Assembly (NCBI GenBank): GCA_052145115.1
Contig: JBKQPG010000035.1
Span: 1 to 64,000, forward strand
Source of the DNA: CAIVVT01 sp052145115
Lineage (GTDB): Bacteria; Acidobacteriota; Terriglobia; Bryobacterales; Bryobacteraceae
Reading direction: 5' to 3'
Length of the DNA: 64,000 nt
The number at the start of each line of letters is the position of its first letter. The first letter of the stretch is position 1. Positions 55,577-63,586 of the stretch are shown here, piece by piece. A model generated the notes under the pieces. It had not been told where the DNA came from. It worked only from the letters and a program-made list of their open reading frames with translations, and did no database searches. Both the position numbers and the translations under genes were made by a program.

Positions 55577-55796
55577 GCTCCGGGCTCTTTCGGGCTCGGA
55601 GGTTTGCCGGATTCTCGAACAACACGGATTCGCCGCAGTCCGGCTACAAGGCAGCCACCGAATCATGCAAAAGCGCTCCGAGGGAACGACAATCACCGTT
55701 CCTGCTCCTCTCCACGATCCGCTCCGGCGTGGAACCCTGCGGTGCATCATTCGGCAGTCGGAACTCCCCAAGTCGTTGTTTGAATCCGACAACTAG
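55569..55796 (+). CDS. hicA: HicA-family mRNA interferase toxin
   Basis: This 75-residue double-stranded RNA-binding-like toxin reads (M)GKLRALSGSEVCRILEQHGF, then VRLQGSHRIMQKR with the catalytic His, and ends IIRQSELPKSLFES. The start is TTG at 55569, which restores the canonical MGKLR N-terminus and overlaps the antitoxin stop codon by 8 bp. Plus-strand extensions further upstream lack similarity. Confidence 0.87.
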   Translation: MGKLRALSGSEVCRILEQHGFAAVRLQGSHRIMQKRSEGTTITVPAPLHDPLRRGTLRCIIRQSELPKSLFESDN

Positions 55797-55874
55797 CCGA
55801 GCCTCCCGCCTCAATCCCTTGATCTTGAGGTTCTATCGAATCGCCATGGCTCTGGAGCCGGGGACTGCCTGCAC

Positions 55875-55891
55875 CAGTTCCCCAGGAACTG
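55875..55891. repeat. REP-like hairpin
   Basis: CAGTTCC-CCA-GGAACTG is a perfect 7-bp stem. It overlaps a second possible hairpin starting with GGGGACTG at 55860. Short GGGAC/GTCCC-type palindromes also lie beside copy 1 of the intergenic element. Confidence 0.5.
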
Positions 55892-55975
55892 CCTGACATT
55901 TCCCTTGTGGACACGCTCAGGCCGTCCCCACCAACCCGCCCCGCCTCGACCCCTCACCCCAGCCCTGCAAACCCG

Positions 55976-56210
55976 CCAATTCGACATTTCGACACGACAC
56001 CACCCCCCCCTGTCGAATTGTCATACTTACTCACCCGGGCTCACGACCCAATCGAAACCGTCTTCTTCCATGTATCAATCTGATTCAACGGTTCTTATAT
56101 ATCATTTCTCGCCTTTCGGCCCGACCTTTCCCGGATCACCCTGCCGTCACACGCCGTATGACGAAATGCGACACTTTGCGACATAAGTGTCGCGCTTGGC
56201 TTTGATCCTC
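55976..56210 (-). repeat. Two-copy intergenic element, copy 2
   Basis: This matches 1394-1650. Read on the minus strand, it has GAGGATCAAAGCCA, then GCGACA-CTTA-TGTCGC (56193-56178) and further TGTCGC/CGTCAT units at about 10-bp steps. GTTGAATCA (56089-56081) and the exactly shared 25-bp block (56000-55976) follow. Only this copy has a 10-bp inverted repeat, CAATTCGACA (55977-55986) with TGTCGAATTG (56011-56020). It lies 3' of xerC, as copy 1 lies 3' of hemE. Confidence 0.7.
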
Positions 56211-56279
56211 CAATTTCCCGCGAATGCCCCTCCCACGCTCCGCCAATCGCACTCCCGCCGCCCGCGCCGCCGCGCGGCG

Positions 56280-57200
56280 TCATTTCGCCCTTGGATGCGC
56301 CTTGTCGTAGACCTGCATCAGGTCCAGCAGCGAGAGCTGCGTGTAACGCTGCGTCGTCGACAGGCTGGCGTGGCCCAGCAGTTCCTGGATGGCGCGCAGG
56401 TCGGCGCCGGCGCGCAGCAGGTGGGTGGCGTAGGCGTGGCGCAGGCTGTGCGGGTGCAGCGAGGAATCGCCCAGCAGGGCGATGGCGTACATCTTCAGAA
56501 TCCCGCTGGCGCCGCGCTCGGTCAGGCGGCGGCCGCGGTGGTTGAGGAAGACGGCCTGCTCCGGGCGCTCGCCGGACTGCACCGGGCGGACCTCCATCCA
56601 GGCGCGCAGCGCCGCCAGGCTCTGGGCCGGGATGGGCACCTGGCGCTCCTTCTTGCGCTTGCCGCGCACCCGCACCCAGCCTTCGCGCAAGTCGATGTCG
56701 CCGGCGTTCATCCCGACCAGCTCGCTGATGCGCACGCCGCAGCCGTAGAGCATCTCCATCAACGCGCGGTCGCGCTCCGGCATGGGGCGCTCGAGTTTGC
56801 CCGCTTCCGCGCCGTCGAGCAGAGCCACGGTCTGTTCCTCGGTAGGCACGTCGGGCAGATGACGGGGGATCTTGGGGGTCTGGACCAGCGCGGCGGGGTT
56901 CACCGCGATCAGGCCCTCGCGCAGACAGTGTTCGAGAAAGCCGCGCAAGGCCGAGAGTTTGCGGCGGATGGAGACGCGCTCCAGGTCGGCGGCGTACAGC
57001 GAGGCCATCCACTCGCGGATCAGCAGCACGTCGATTTCGGCTGGCGGCGGCGGCGTGCCGGCGCGAGCCAGGTAGTCATGGAATTGCCCGAGGTCGGATT
57101 CGTAGTTGCGCAGCGTGTGGACGGAGGCGTTCTGGCGGCGCAACTGGTCGAGGTATTCGCCCATGCGGCGCGCGAGTTCGTCGTCAGCCGGCAGTGGCAT
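56280..57200 (-). CDS. xerC: Tyrosine recombinase XerC
   Basis: This is a site-specific recombinase of 306 residues for chromosome dimer resolution. An N-terminal SAM-like domain covers about 5-95. The catalytic residues are Arg157 (CGVRISELVGM), Lys181, His251 and Arg254 (HPHSLRHAYATHLL), His277 (LLGHASLSTTQ) and Tyr286 (QRYT). ATG 57200 overlaps the trmFO 3' end by 17 bp. The trmFO-xerC order is also found in Firmicutes, which supports a housekeeping role rather than a mobile integrase. Confidence 0.94.
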   Translation of the reverse strand: MPLPADDELARRMGEYLDQLRRQNASVHTLRNYESDLGQFHDYLARAGTPPPPAEIDVLLIREWMASLYAADLERVSIRRKLSALRGFLEHCLREGLIAVNPAALVQTPKIPRHLPDVPTEEQTVALLDGAEAGKLERPMPERDRALMEMLYGCGVRISELVGMNAGDIDLREGWVRVRGKRKKERQVPIPAQSLAALRAWMEVRPVQSGERPEQAVFLNHRGRRLTERGASGILKMYAIALLGDSSLHPHSLRHAYATHLLRAGADLRAIQELLGHASLSTTQRYTQLSLLDLMQVYDKAHPRAK

Positions 57201-58566
57201 GGGCCTCCGCGGCTTCTCGCATGTATTCGTCCATGGCGGCCAGCGCACGCCGGCAGATTTCGGCGTGGCGACCCGGGCGGTCGTGGCGCAGGCGGCGCTT
57301 CCACTCCTCCTCCAGCCCCGGCAGCAGGTCGAAGGCGATATTGGCGGGCTGGTAATGGGTGGGGTCGGCGTGGGTGAGATAGTGCGTGAGTGACCCCAGG
57401 GCGGTGGCGCGCGGGAGCGGGCGCAAGGGCTCGCCGAGAGCCAACGCGGCCGCGAAACGGCCGGCCAGCAAGCCCGTCGCGATTGACTCCACGTAGCCCT
57501 CGACGCCCGAGATCTGGCCAGCGAAGAAGATGCGCGGGTCGGAGGTGAGCTGCAGGGCCGGCGTCAGCAAACGGGGCGCATTGATGTAAGTGTTGCGGTG
57601 CATCTGGCCGTAGCGCAGGAATTCGGCGTTTTCGAGACCGGGAATCATCCGCAAGACGCGCTTCTGCGCGGGGAAAGTCATGTGGTTCTGGAAGCCGACC
57701 AGGTTGTAGCTATCGGCGCGCTGCGTCTCCTGGCGGAGCTGCACAATGGCGTGGGCGCGGCGGCCTGCGGCGGGATCGACCAGGCCGACCGGCTTCATGG
57801 GACCGAAGCGCAGCGTATCGCGGCCGCGCCGGGCGAGCTCCTCGATGGGCAGGCAGGCCTCGAAAAACGGGACCTGGCCGTGGTGGATTTCCGCATCGTC
57901 CTCGATGTGCGGCGGGGCGCTCTCGGCGGCCAGAATGGCGTCGACGAAAACGGCGTATTGATCGCGCGTGAAGGGGCAATTCAGGTAGTCGTCGCCTCCG
58001 TCGATCGATTTGCCGTAGCGCGAGGCGGCAAAGACGCGCGAGCGGTCGATGGTCGCGGCGTCGACGATCGGGCTGATGGAGTCGTAGAAGTACAGCCGCT
58101 CGCTGCCGGTGCGGCGGCCAATATCGGCGGCGAGCGCGCCGGAGGTCAGCGGGCCGGTGGCGATGATGACAATCCCATCGGCGGGAATCTCGACGACCTC
58201 CTGACGGCGGATTTCGACGCCCGGCGCGCGTTCGAGCGCCGCCGTGATGGCCTCCGAGAAGAGGGCCCGGTCCACGGTGAGGGCATGGCCCCCTGGAACG
58301 CGGGCGGCCTCAGCCGCCCGCAGAGCCAAAGACCCGAGGCGGCGCAATTCGTGCTTCAGAAGCCAGGAGGCGGTGTTGGGACTGTCGCTTTTCAACGAGT
58401 TGGAACAGACCAACTCGGCGAAGCCGGCGCCGCGGTGGGCCTGGGTCTGGCGCGCCGGGCGCATCTCGTGGAGCACGCAGCCGAGGCCCGCGCGGCTGAG
58501 CTGCCAGGCGGCCTCGCTGCCAGCCAGACCAGCCCCGAGCACGTGGATTTTGGCGTCGGCGGGCAA
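57184..58566 (-). CDS. trmFO: Methylenetetrahydrofolate-tRNA-(uracil-54-C5)-methyltransferase
   Basis: TrmFO makes ribothymidine at tRNA position 54 using methylenetetrahydrofolate and FAD. The 460-residue protein has the FAD-binding HVLGAGLAGSEAAWQLSRAG, ELVCSNSLKSD with the conserved Cys, DSISPIVDAATID, CPFTRDQYAVF, FFEACLPIEELARRG and FAGQISGVEGYVESIATGLL. The start is TTG at 58566, with TACAAT and GGAAG just upstream. It is translationally coupled to xerC. Confidence 0.95.
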   Translation of the reverse strand: MPADAKIHVLGAGLAGSEAAWQLSRAGLGCVLHEMRPARQTQAHRGAGFAELVCSNSLKSDSPNTASWLLKHELRRLGSLALRAAEAARVPGGHALTVDRALFSEAITAALERAPGVEIRRQEVVEIPADGIVIIATGPLTSGALAADIGRRTGSERLYFYDSISPIVDAATIDRSRVFAASRYGKSIDGGDDYLNCPFTRDQYAVFVDAILAAESAPPHIEDDAEIHHGQVPFFEACLPIEELARRGRDTLRFGPMKPVGLVDPAAGRRAHAIVQLRQETQRADSYNLVGFQNHMTFPAQKRVLRMIPGLENAEFLRYGQMHRNTYINAPRLLTPALQLTSDPRIFFAGQISGVEGYVESIATGLLAGRFAAALALGEPLRPLPRATALGSLTHYLTHADPTHYQPANIAFDLLPGLEEEWKRRLRHDRPGRHAEICRRALAAMDEYMREAAEAHATAG

Positions 58567-58862
58567 TGCACTTCCATTGTAGATGGACCGGAAAACAGGC
58601 GCGGATCCGCCGCGAAAACACCCTGCGCGAGCCGAAAAATGCGGCTTCTTACGGTGTTTCCCATCGTTTTCGGGGGTGTTTTTCGTCTCCGCAGCCCGCT
58701 TGCGGCGCTGGAACGGAGGCCCTTAACCCCATTCAGGAGGATTCCCTAGCGGCAATTGGCGCGGCGGCGGGGGGTGGGGCGGCAACTGGGGGAAACGTGG
58801 TATCGTCTCCGTATTGTGGGTTGACCACGGGACCGATTGATAACACCAGACTGGAGAAGATC

Positions 58863-59084
58863 ATGCGCGCATTAAGACTGATGATTCCGGCGGCCATTCT
58901 GATGGCCGGCCTGTTCGTGGGGAGCAATCTTTCCTTCGCCAAGCCGGAGTATCAGAAGGCGAACAAGGGCACGACATGCAAGACGTGCCACGTCACGGCG
59001 GGCAAGAAGGACCTGAACGACGTAGGTAAGTGCTTCGCCGAGCACAAGCATGTGCTGGAAGGCTGCCAGGCTAAGAAGAGCTAG
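58863..59084 (+). CDS. Exported CxxCH mini-protein (possible small c-type cytochrome)
   Basis: This 73-residue protein has a signal peptide (RLMIPAAILMAGLFVGSNLS). The mature domain is about 45 residues, with one haem-binding motif in TTCKTCHVTAG. Two further cysteines and several histidines lie in GKCFAEHKHVLEGC. It is much shorter than ordinary cytochromes c (about 80-100 residues mature). GGAGA precedes the ATG at a good distance. Haem attachment is inferred from the motif plus export. Confidence 0.78.
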   Translation: MRALRLMIPAAILMAGLFVGSNLSFAKPEYQKANKGTTCKTCHVTAGKKDLNDVGKCFAEHKHVLEGCQAKKS

Positions 59085-59460
59085 GGCGGCGACCTTACAT
59101 TCGCTAACCGGCGGCCGGATTCCCTGGTCAAACCGGGCACAGGGGGCTCTGTCCACCCGGCAGAGAAAGACGGCGTGTGGATGGAGGGGGTCGCGCCTGG
59201 GGCAGGGGACAGCGGTCCGGGGGGTCCTGCTGGTCGCGCCGCAATCGAGCGCACCGCAGCCGGGCGTGTCTTCGCCGGCCGCAACCGGCGGGCGTGGGAT
59301 GCGTCTAAAATCCTGACCGCGTGGGCCGGCTGAAGAATTCAGGCGGCGCGGAGGATCCCCATGCGACCTATTGGCGTCTACACAAGTGCGGACCCGGGCC
59401 CACAGGATTGCGCCGCTGGCGTGGGCCGCGCGGCGGGAGCGGAATAGGAGATTCTGGCAC
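59085..59460. other. Gap before the carboxypeptidase-regulatory-like genes
   Basis: There is no supported gene in these 376 bp; antisense frames run through it without family similarity. TAAAAT at 59306-59311 may be a -10 box, but there is no matching -35. AGGAG at 59446-59450 is the ribosome-binding site of the next gene. Confidence 0.5.
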
Positions 59461-61167
59461 GTGCGCAGCGCGATGCGGCGGTTGGTCCAGACACTCGCGA
59501 GTGTGGCGATTGTGCTCAGCGCCGTGCGCGCGCAGAGCGTGGGGCCAGGCTCGATTGCCGGGAGAGTGGTAGACGCCACGACGGGCGCGCCGCTGCACCG
59601 GGCGCGGGTTGAAATCCATCCCGACGGACACAACGACATCCGGGGGATGGCGCCGACGGACGGCGACGGACGATTCACGCTACGCTCGCTGCCGGCGGGC
59701 CAGTACCGCATTCAAGTCTCGCGGCGTGGCTATGCGACGATGGCCTACGGCGCCAGCCGGCCGAACGGCCAGGGACGCGTGCTGGTGCTGGGCGCGGGCG
59801 AGCAGGTCACGGACGTGACCATCCGGTTGCCGCGGCTGGGCGTGATCTCAGGAACCGTGACGGGCGTGGACGGCGAACCGCTGGCGCAGGCGCAGGTGCA
59901 GGCGCTGCGGCGGCAGTTCGCGCGCGGCAAGCTGGGCTGGACGCCGTGGCGCTTCGCGCAGACCGACGACCAGGGCCGGTTCCGGCTGTTCGGCCTTACG
60001 CCGGGACCGTATCTGATCGCAGCCAACAAGCCCTCCGAATCGATTCCGACCTTGACTCCGACCCTGAATACCGGAGATCCGGCGGCCCCGCAGGACAATC
60101 GTCTGGCGTATGCCACCACCTACGCCCCGGGCACGCAGCGGCGCGACGAAGCACGGGTCATCGAATTGCAGCCGGGACAAACGCTCGAGGACGTGGAAAT
60201 CCCGATGCAGGCCGTCCGGCCGGTCAAGCTGAGCGTGCAGGCACAATTGCCGGTGCAGATTCCCGCGCGGGATCAGGGCGAGGGTTCGCCCGAAGGGACG
60301 CCTCCGCCGCCGATCCGGAAGCGGGATCAGCCCATCGTCAACCTCCGTTTGCGGGATGCGCCGGGCAGTTCCGGCGGGGGGACCAACTGGGGGGGCGGGT
60401 TTGAAGCCGGGAGAACGTTCGAATACCAGAACCTGCAGCCAGGCCAGTATGAGCTGAGCGGGGAGGTGACCATCGACGGCCGATTGTACGTGGCGCGGCA
60501 GGGGGTCGACCTGAGCGGGGGCGATCTCGAGGTGACGCTCGACTTCACGCCGGCCATCGCACTGCGCGGCAGCCTGAGGCTGGAGGGGGCGGGCGCGGCC
60601 GCAGGCCGCCAGGTGCATTTGTATTCCGGCGACGGCATGAATCTGCCGGGCGCGAACGCGGAGGTGCAGCCGGACGGTTCGTTCGTCCTCGCGGACGTGC
60701 GCCCGGGAGTGTGGGATATTGGCGTGGACCCGCTGCCCAAGGACGGGTATTTGAAATCGATGAAGCTGGGCGACGAGGATGTCCTACACAAAGATATGCT
60801 GATCACGGCCGAGACCACGGCGCGGCTGGAGATCGTGTTGAGCGCGGCCGGCGCGGAGCTGAAGGGGCAGGTGGAGGGCGCGGGAGCGACGACGGTGCTG
60901 CTGGCTCCGCAGGGGGAGAACGCGGCCGTGCTGGCTTTCTATGCGGTAACAGGAGTGGACAACAAGGGGGAGTTCCACTTCCGGGGACGTACGCCGGGCA
61001 TCTACAAGGTGTATGCCTTCGACGAAATGGATCAGGGCGCATGGATGGACCCGAACTTCCTGACCCCGTTCGCGGAGCAGGCGACCGACGTGGAACTGCG
61101 GGAAGGACCGAACCCGGACGTGAGCGTGCATGTGATCCATAACGCTGCAGCGGGCGCGGGGGAGTGA
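59461..61167 (+). CDS. Exported carboxypeptidase-regulatory-like multi-domain protein
   Basis: This 568-residue protein has a signal peptide (VQTLASVAIVLSAVRAQS) and several beta-sandwich carboxypeptidase-regulatory-like domains. Repeat units include SIAGRVVDATTGAPLHRARV, GRFTLRSLPAGQYRIQVSRR, VISGTVTGVDGEPLAQAQVQ and GEFHFRGRTPGIYKVYAFDE. There is no catalytic domain and no TonB-type barrel. GTG 59461 has AGGAG 10 bp upstream; ATG 59473 is the alternative. It shares an operon with the next paralogue. Confidence 0.88.
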   Translation: MRSAMRRLVQTLASVAIVLSAVRAQSVGPGSIAGRVVDATTGAPLHRARVEIHPDGHNDIRGMAPTDGDGRFTLRSLPAGQYRIQVSRRGYATMAYGASRPNGQGRVLVLGAGEQVTDVTIRLPRLGVISGTVTGVDGEPLAQAQVQALRRQFARGKLGWTPWRFAQTDDQGRFRLFGLTPGPYLIAANKPSESIPTLTPTLNTGDPAAPQDNRLAYATTYAPGTQRRDEARVIELQPGQTLEDVEIPMQAVRPVKLSVQAQLPVQIPARDQGEGSPEGTPPPPIRKRDQPIVNLRLRDAPGSSGGGTNWGGGFEAGRTFEYQNLQPGQYELSGEVTIDGRLYVARQGVDLSGGDLEVTLDFTPAIALRGSLRLEGAGAAAGRQVHLYSGDGMNLPGANAEVQPDGSFVLADVRPGVWDIGVDPLPKDGYLKSMKLGDEDVLHKDMLITAETTARLEIVLSAAGAELKGQVEGAGATTVLLAPQGENAAVLAFYAVTGVDNKGEFHFRGRTPGIYKVYAFDEMDQGAWMDPNFLTPFAEQATDVELREGPNPDVSVHVIHNAAAGAGE

Positions 61168-61176
61168 GGTGCGCGG

Positions 61177-62940
61177 ATGAGCGGGATGAAGGTTGTCGTG
61201 GTCGTCGCGCAGCTGGCCGTTTTGGCAAACTCCCTGGCCGCGCAGGAGCAGGAGCAGCCGACGGGGTCGCTGAGCGGGCAGGTGGTAAACGCGCTGACGG
61301 GCGAGGCGGTAGGCGGGGCGCGAGTGACATTGCTATGCACGGGCCAGAACAGCAGTTACCGGGAGGCGGCCACGGACCGCGGGGGAATGTTTGCAGCGAC
61401 GGGTCTGGCGGCCGGCAGTTGCACGATCTTCGCGAACCATCGCGACTACGCCGGCATCATGGAGATGGGGCAGCCCGCGGCTGCGGCCGAGGTGAGCGCG
61501 GGCCAGGCGACAACCGGCGTGCAGGTGAAGCTGATGCCCGGGGGCGCGATCAGCGGGCGGGTGATGAATGACGACGGCGAGCCGCTGCAGGGCTGCTTCA
61601 TTCAGGTCTATTCGCCGCAGCACCTGGGGCACGGCACCAGCCTGCAGCCGCGCAACGGGGCCTCGACTGACGACCAGGGCGAGTTCCGCATCGCGCATAT
61701 GACCGCGGACCGGTATGTGCTGCACGCGCAATGCCCCGAGTCGCTGCCGGTCGAGCGGCTGCTGGGGCCGTACGATGCGCGGCACGAGGAGCCCCGGGAG
61801 TCGTGGCTGCCAGTGTTCTATCCGAGCAGCACGACGGCCGCCGGCGCGACCATGCTGAGCGTGACGCCCGGAGCCGAGCTGCAGAACGTCGAGTTCAAGT
61901 TGAGAACGACGCCGGTGGTCACGGTGCGGGGCAGCGTGACGGGAGCGGCGGGTCCGGGCGTCAACGTGCAGCTCATTCCGGACGCCGCTACGGGCGATCC
62001 GTCGGCGGCGGTGAGCGGCGGGTACGACCAAAAGGAGGGCACGTTCCGCATCGATTTCGTGCCGCCGGGCTCCTACCGGCTCCAGGTCGTGAGCCGGTCA
62101 GGACAGCCGGATTCGCTGGCCATGGCGGAGCAACGCATCACCACGGGCACGAGCGATCCGGAGCCCGTGGTCGTGCAACTGCAAGCGGCGATCGCACTGC
62201 AAGGCGTCGTGCAGGACCCGCCGGGAACGGATACGGGCTCCATGACTAGCGGCGATCAGTTGGCGGTCGTTGCGCCGCCGATACGCCTGGGCGGCGGGTT
62301 CCAGCCGCAGCCGGGGCAAGCCCCGGCCAAGGGGTGGGTTCAATTCATACCGGAGACGGGCGACGCCTTCGGCGGCATGTTTCGGCAGGGCGAGGTCCAC
62401 CAGGACGGGAGTTTCGAGGTAAACGGGCTGGCGGCGGGACGCTACCGGGTGCGCTATCAGCCGGCCATGACGCAGTCCTTCGTCGATTGGATGCAATACG
62501 GCGCGACCAGGCTGGAGGGCGATGAAATCGAAATCGGCGCGGCCGCGGCTGGCATGCTGAAGATCGTTCTAGCCGCCAAGGGTGCGCGGGTGCAGATCCA
62601 CCTGGCGGGGGATTCCTCTTCCGGAACGACTTCGTGGAGCGTGGTCCTGGCGCCGGCCGGAAGAAGCTTCCTGCCGGGCGCCGGCATGCCCATGCTGCAG
62701 GGTCTCAGCGGGGCCGACCTGACCTACGACAACCTGGCTCCCGGCAAGTACTTCGTTTTCGGCGTGCAGCAAACCCCGGCCAACCTGGGATACAACGAAC
62801 GCGTCTTCGAACTTCTTCAGCCGCGTCTCGAACCCGTGGACATCGGCGCCGGGACTACGACGAGCATCACGCCCAAACTGTTCACGAGCGACGATATCAC
62901 GCGTCTGGCGCTGACCTATCTGCAGGGAGAAAACCAGTAA
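61177..62940 (+). CDS. Exported carboxypeptidase-regulatory-like protein, paralogue
   Basis: This 587-residue protein has a signal peptide (VVVVVAQLAVLANSLAAQ) and domains like those of the preceding gene. Examples are GSLSGQVVNALTGEAVGGAR, GAISGRVMNDDGEPLQGCFI, GEFRIAHMTADRYVLHAQ and GSFEVNGLAAGRYRVRYQPA. The start ATG lies 9 bp after the upstream stop codon with GGGGGAG before it. A function in surface adhesion or carbohydrate binding is plausible but not shown. Confidence 0.88.
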   Translation: MSGMKVVVVVAQLAVLANSLAAQEQEQPTGSLSGQVVNALTGEAVGGARVTLLCTGQNSSYREAATDRGGMFAATGLAAGSCTIFANHRDYAGIMEMGQPAAAAEVSAGQATTGVQVKLMPGGAISGRVMNDDGEPLQGCFIQVYSPQHLGHGTSLQPRNGASTDDQGEFRIAHMTADRYVLHAQCPESLPVERLLGPYDARHEEPRESWLPVFYPSSTTAAGATMLSVTPGAELQNVEFKLRTTPVVTVRGSVTGAAGPGVNVQLIPDAATGDPSAAVSGGYDQKEGTFRIDFVPPGSYRLQVVSRSGQPDSLAMAEQRITTGTSDPEPVVVQLQAAIALQGVVQDPPGTDTGSMTSGDQLAVVAPPIRLGGGFQPQPGQAPAKGWVQFIPETGDAFGGMFRQGEVHQDGSFEVNGLAAGRYRVRYQPAMTQSFVDWMQYGATRLEGDEIEIGAAAAGMLKIVLAAKGARVQIHLAGDSSSGTTSWSVVLAPAGRSFLPGAGMPMLQGLSGADLTYDNLAPGKYFVFGVQQTPANLGYNERVFELLQPRLEPVDIGAGTTTSITPKLFTSDDITRLALTYLQGENQ

Positions 62941-62994
62941 GCTGCGCGTCCCGGCGCGGGGATGCGCGCTCGGTTGCCGTGGCTGCGGGCGAGG

Positions 62995-63495
62995 CTACGC
63001 GGCGCCGCCCGGACCGCCTGCCGGCTCGGATCCGCCAAACGACTGCAGCGCGAGATAGTTGGGTCCGAAACGCTGGATGTGGTCGTGCTGCTTCTCGTAC
63101 TGGTCGAAGTGACGCTCCTCGTCGCCCACCAAGCCTTCGAAGATCTGCTTGGAAGCGGCATCCTGCTGGGCGGCGCATTCCATGGCAGCCTTGTTGTAAG
63201 AAATGGCGCTTTCCTGCTCCATGGTCATGCCCTTCAGCAGCATGGCCTGGGCGTCGGTGATCGGCTCGACGGGACCGGCGGGCGCCATCTTGACGTCGCC
63301 TTTCAGGAACAGAATCCGCTCGGCCAGCAGTTCGACGTGGCCCATCTCCTCGATGGCCGTGCGCTTGAAGAGCGTGGCCAGCGGGTTGAAGCCCTGGTCG
63401 GAGAGATGGAAGTGGAAATACATGTACTGGTGGACGGCCTGGAGTTCATCGGCCACCGCCGTGTTCAGCAGATTGATGCTATGAGTTCTATTCAT
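62995..63495 (-). CDS. bfr: Bacterioferritin
   Basis: This 166-residue four-helix ferritin-like protein stores iron. The ferroxidase ligands are Glu17, Glu50 and His53 (IEEMGHVELLAERI), Glu93 and Glu126-x2-His129 (GDEERHF). Met51, at the haem-binding position of Bfr, is present. A Gly/Pro-rich tail of about 15 residues extends beyond the usual end. It is convergent with the carboxypeptidase-regulatory-like genes. Confidence 0.92.
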   Translation of the reverse strand: MNRTHSINLLNTAVADELQAVHQYMYFHFHLSDQGFNPLATLFKRTAIEEMGHVELLAERILFLKGDVKMAPAGPVEPITDAQAMLLKGMTMEQESAISYNKAAMECAAQQDAASKQIFEGLVGDEERHFDQYEKQHDHIQRFGPNYLALQSFGGSEPAGGPGGAA

Positions 63496-63586
63496 ACCCG
63501 CGCCTCCGCAACCATGATGCCACGATCCAGGCCTGCGCGGCCGCGGGACCGCGCCACGGCGCGGCCGCTAAACTGGAGTCAGAGCG

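Larger units (their letters stand above)
55797..56279. other. Non-coding gap between hicA and xerC
   Basis: There is no credible gene in these 483 bp. It contains REP-like palindromes near 55860-55891, a C-rich stretch, copy 2 of the two-copy intergenic element (55976-56210) and a GC-rich segment before the xerC stop codon. Confidence 0.7.

Noticed and set aside
56095..57012. Minus-strand frame of 305 codons overlapping xerC
   Set aside because: It is an alternative frame of xerC with Arg/Gly/Pro-rich translation. XerC catalytic residues are in the other frame.
56280..57200. XerC as an integrase marking a genomic island
   Set aside because: Coupling to trmFO matches a housekeeping arrangement known from Firmicutes. 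No att-like direct repeats or phage genes are nearby.
58872..59711. 279-codon minus-strand frame across the CxxCH gene and the following gap
   Set aside because: It is antisense to two supported plus-strand genes and has no recognisable domain.
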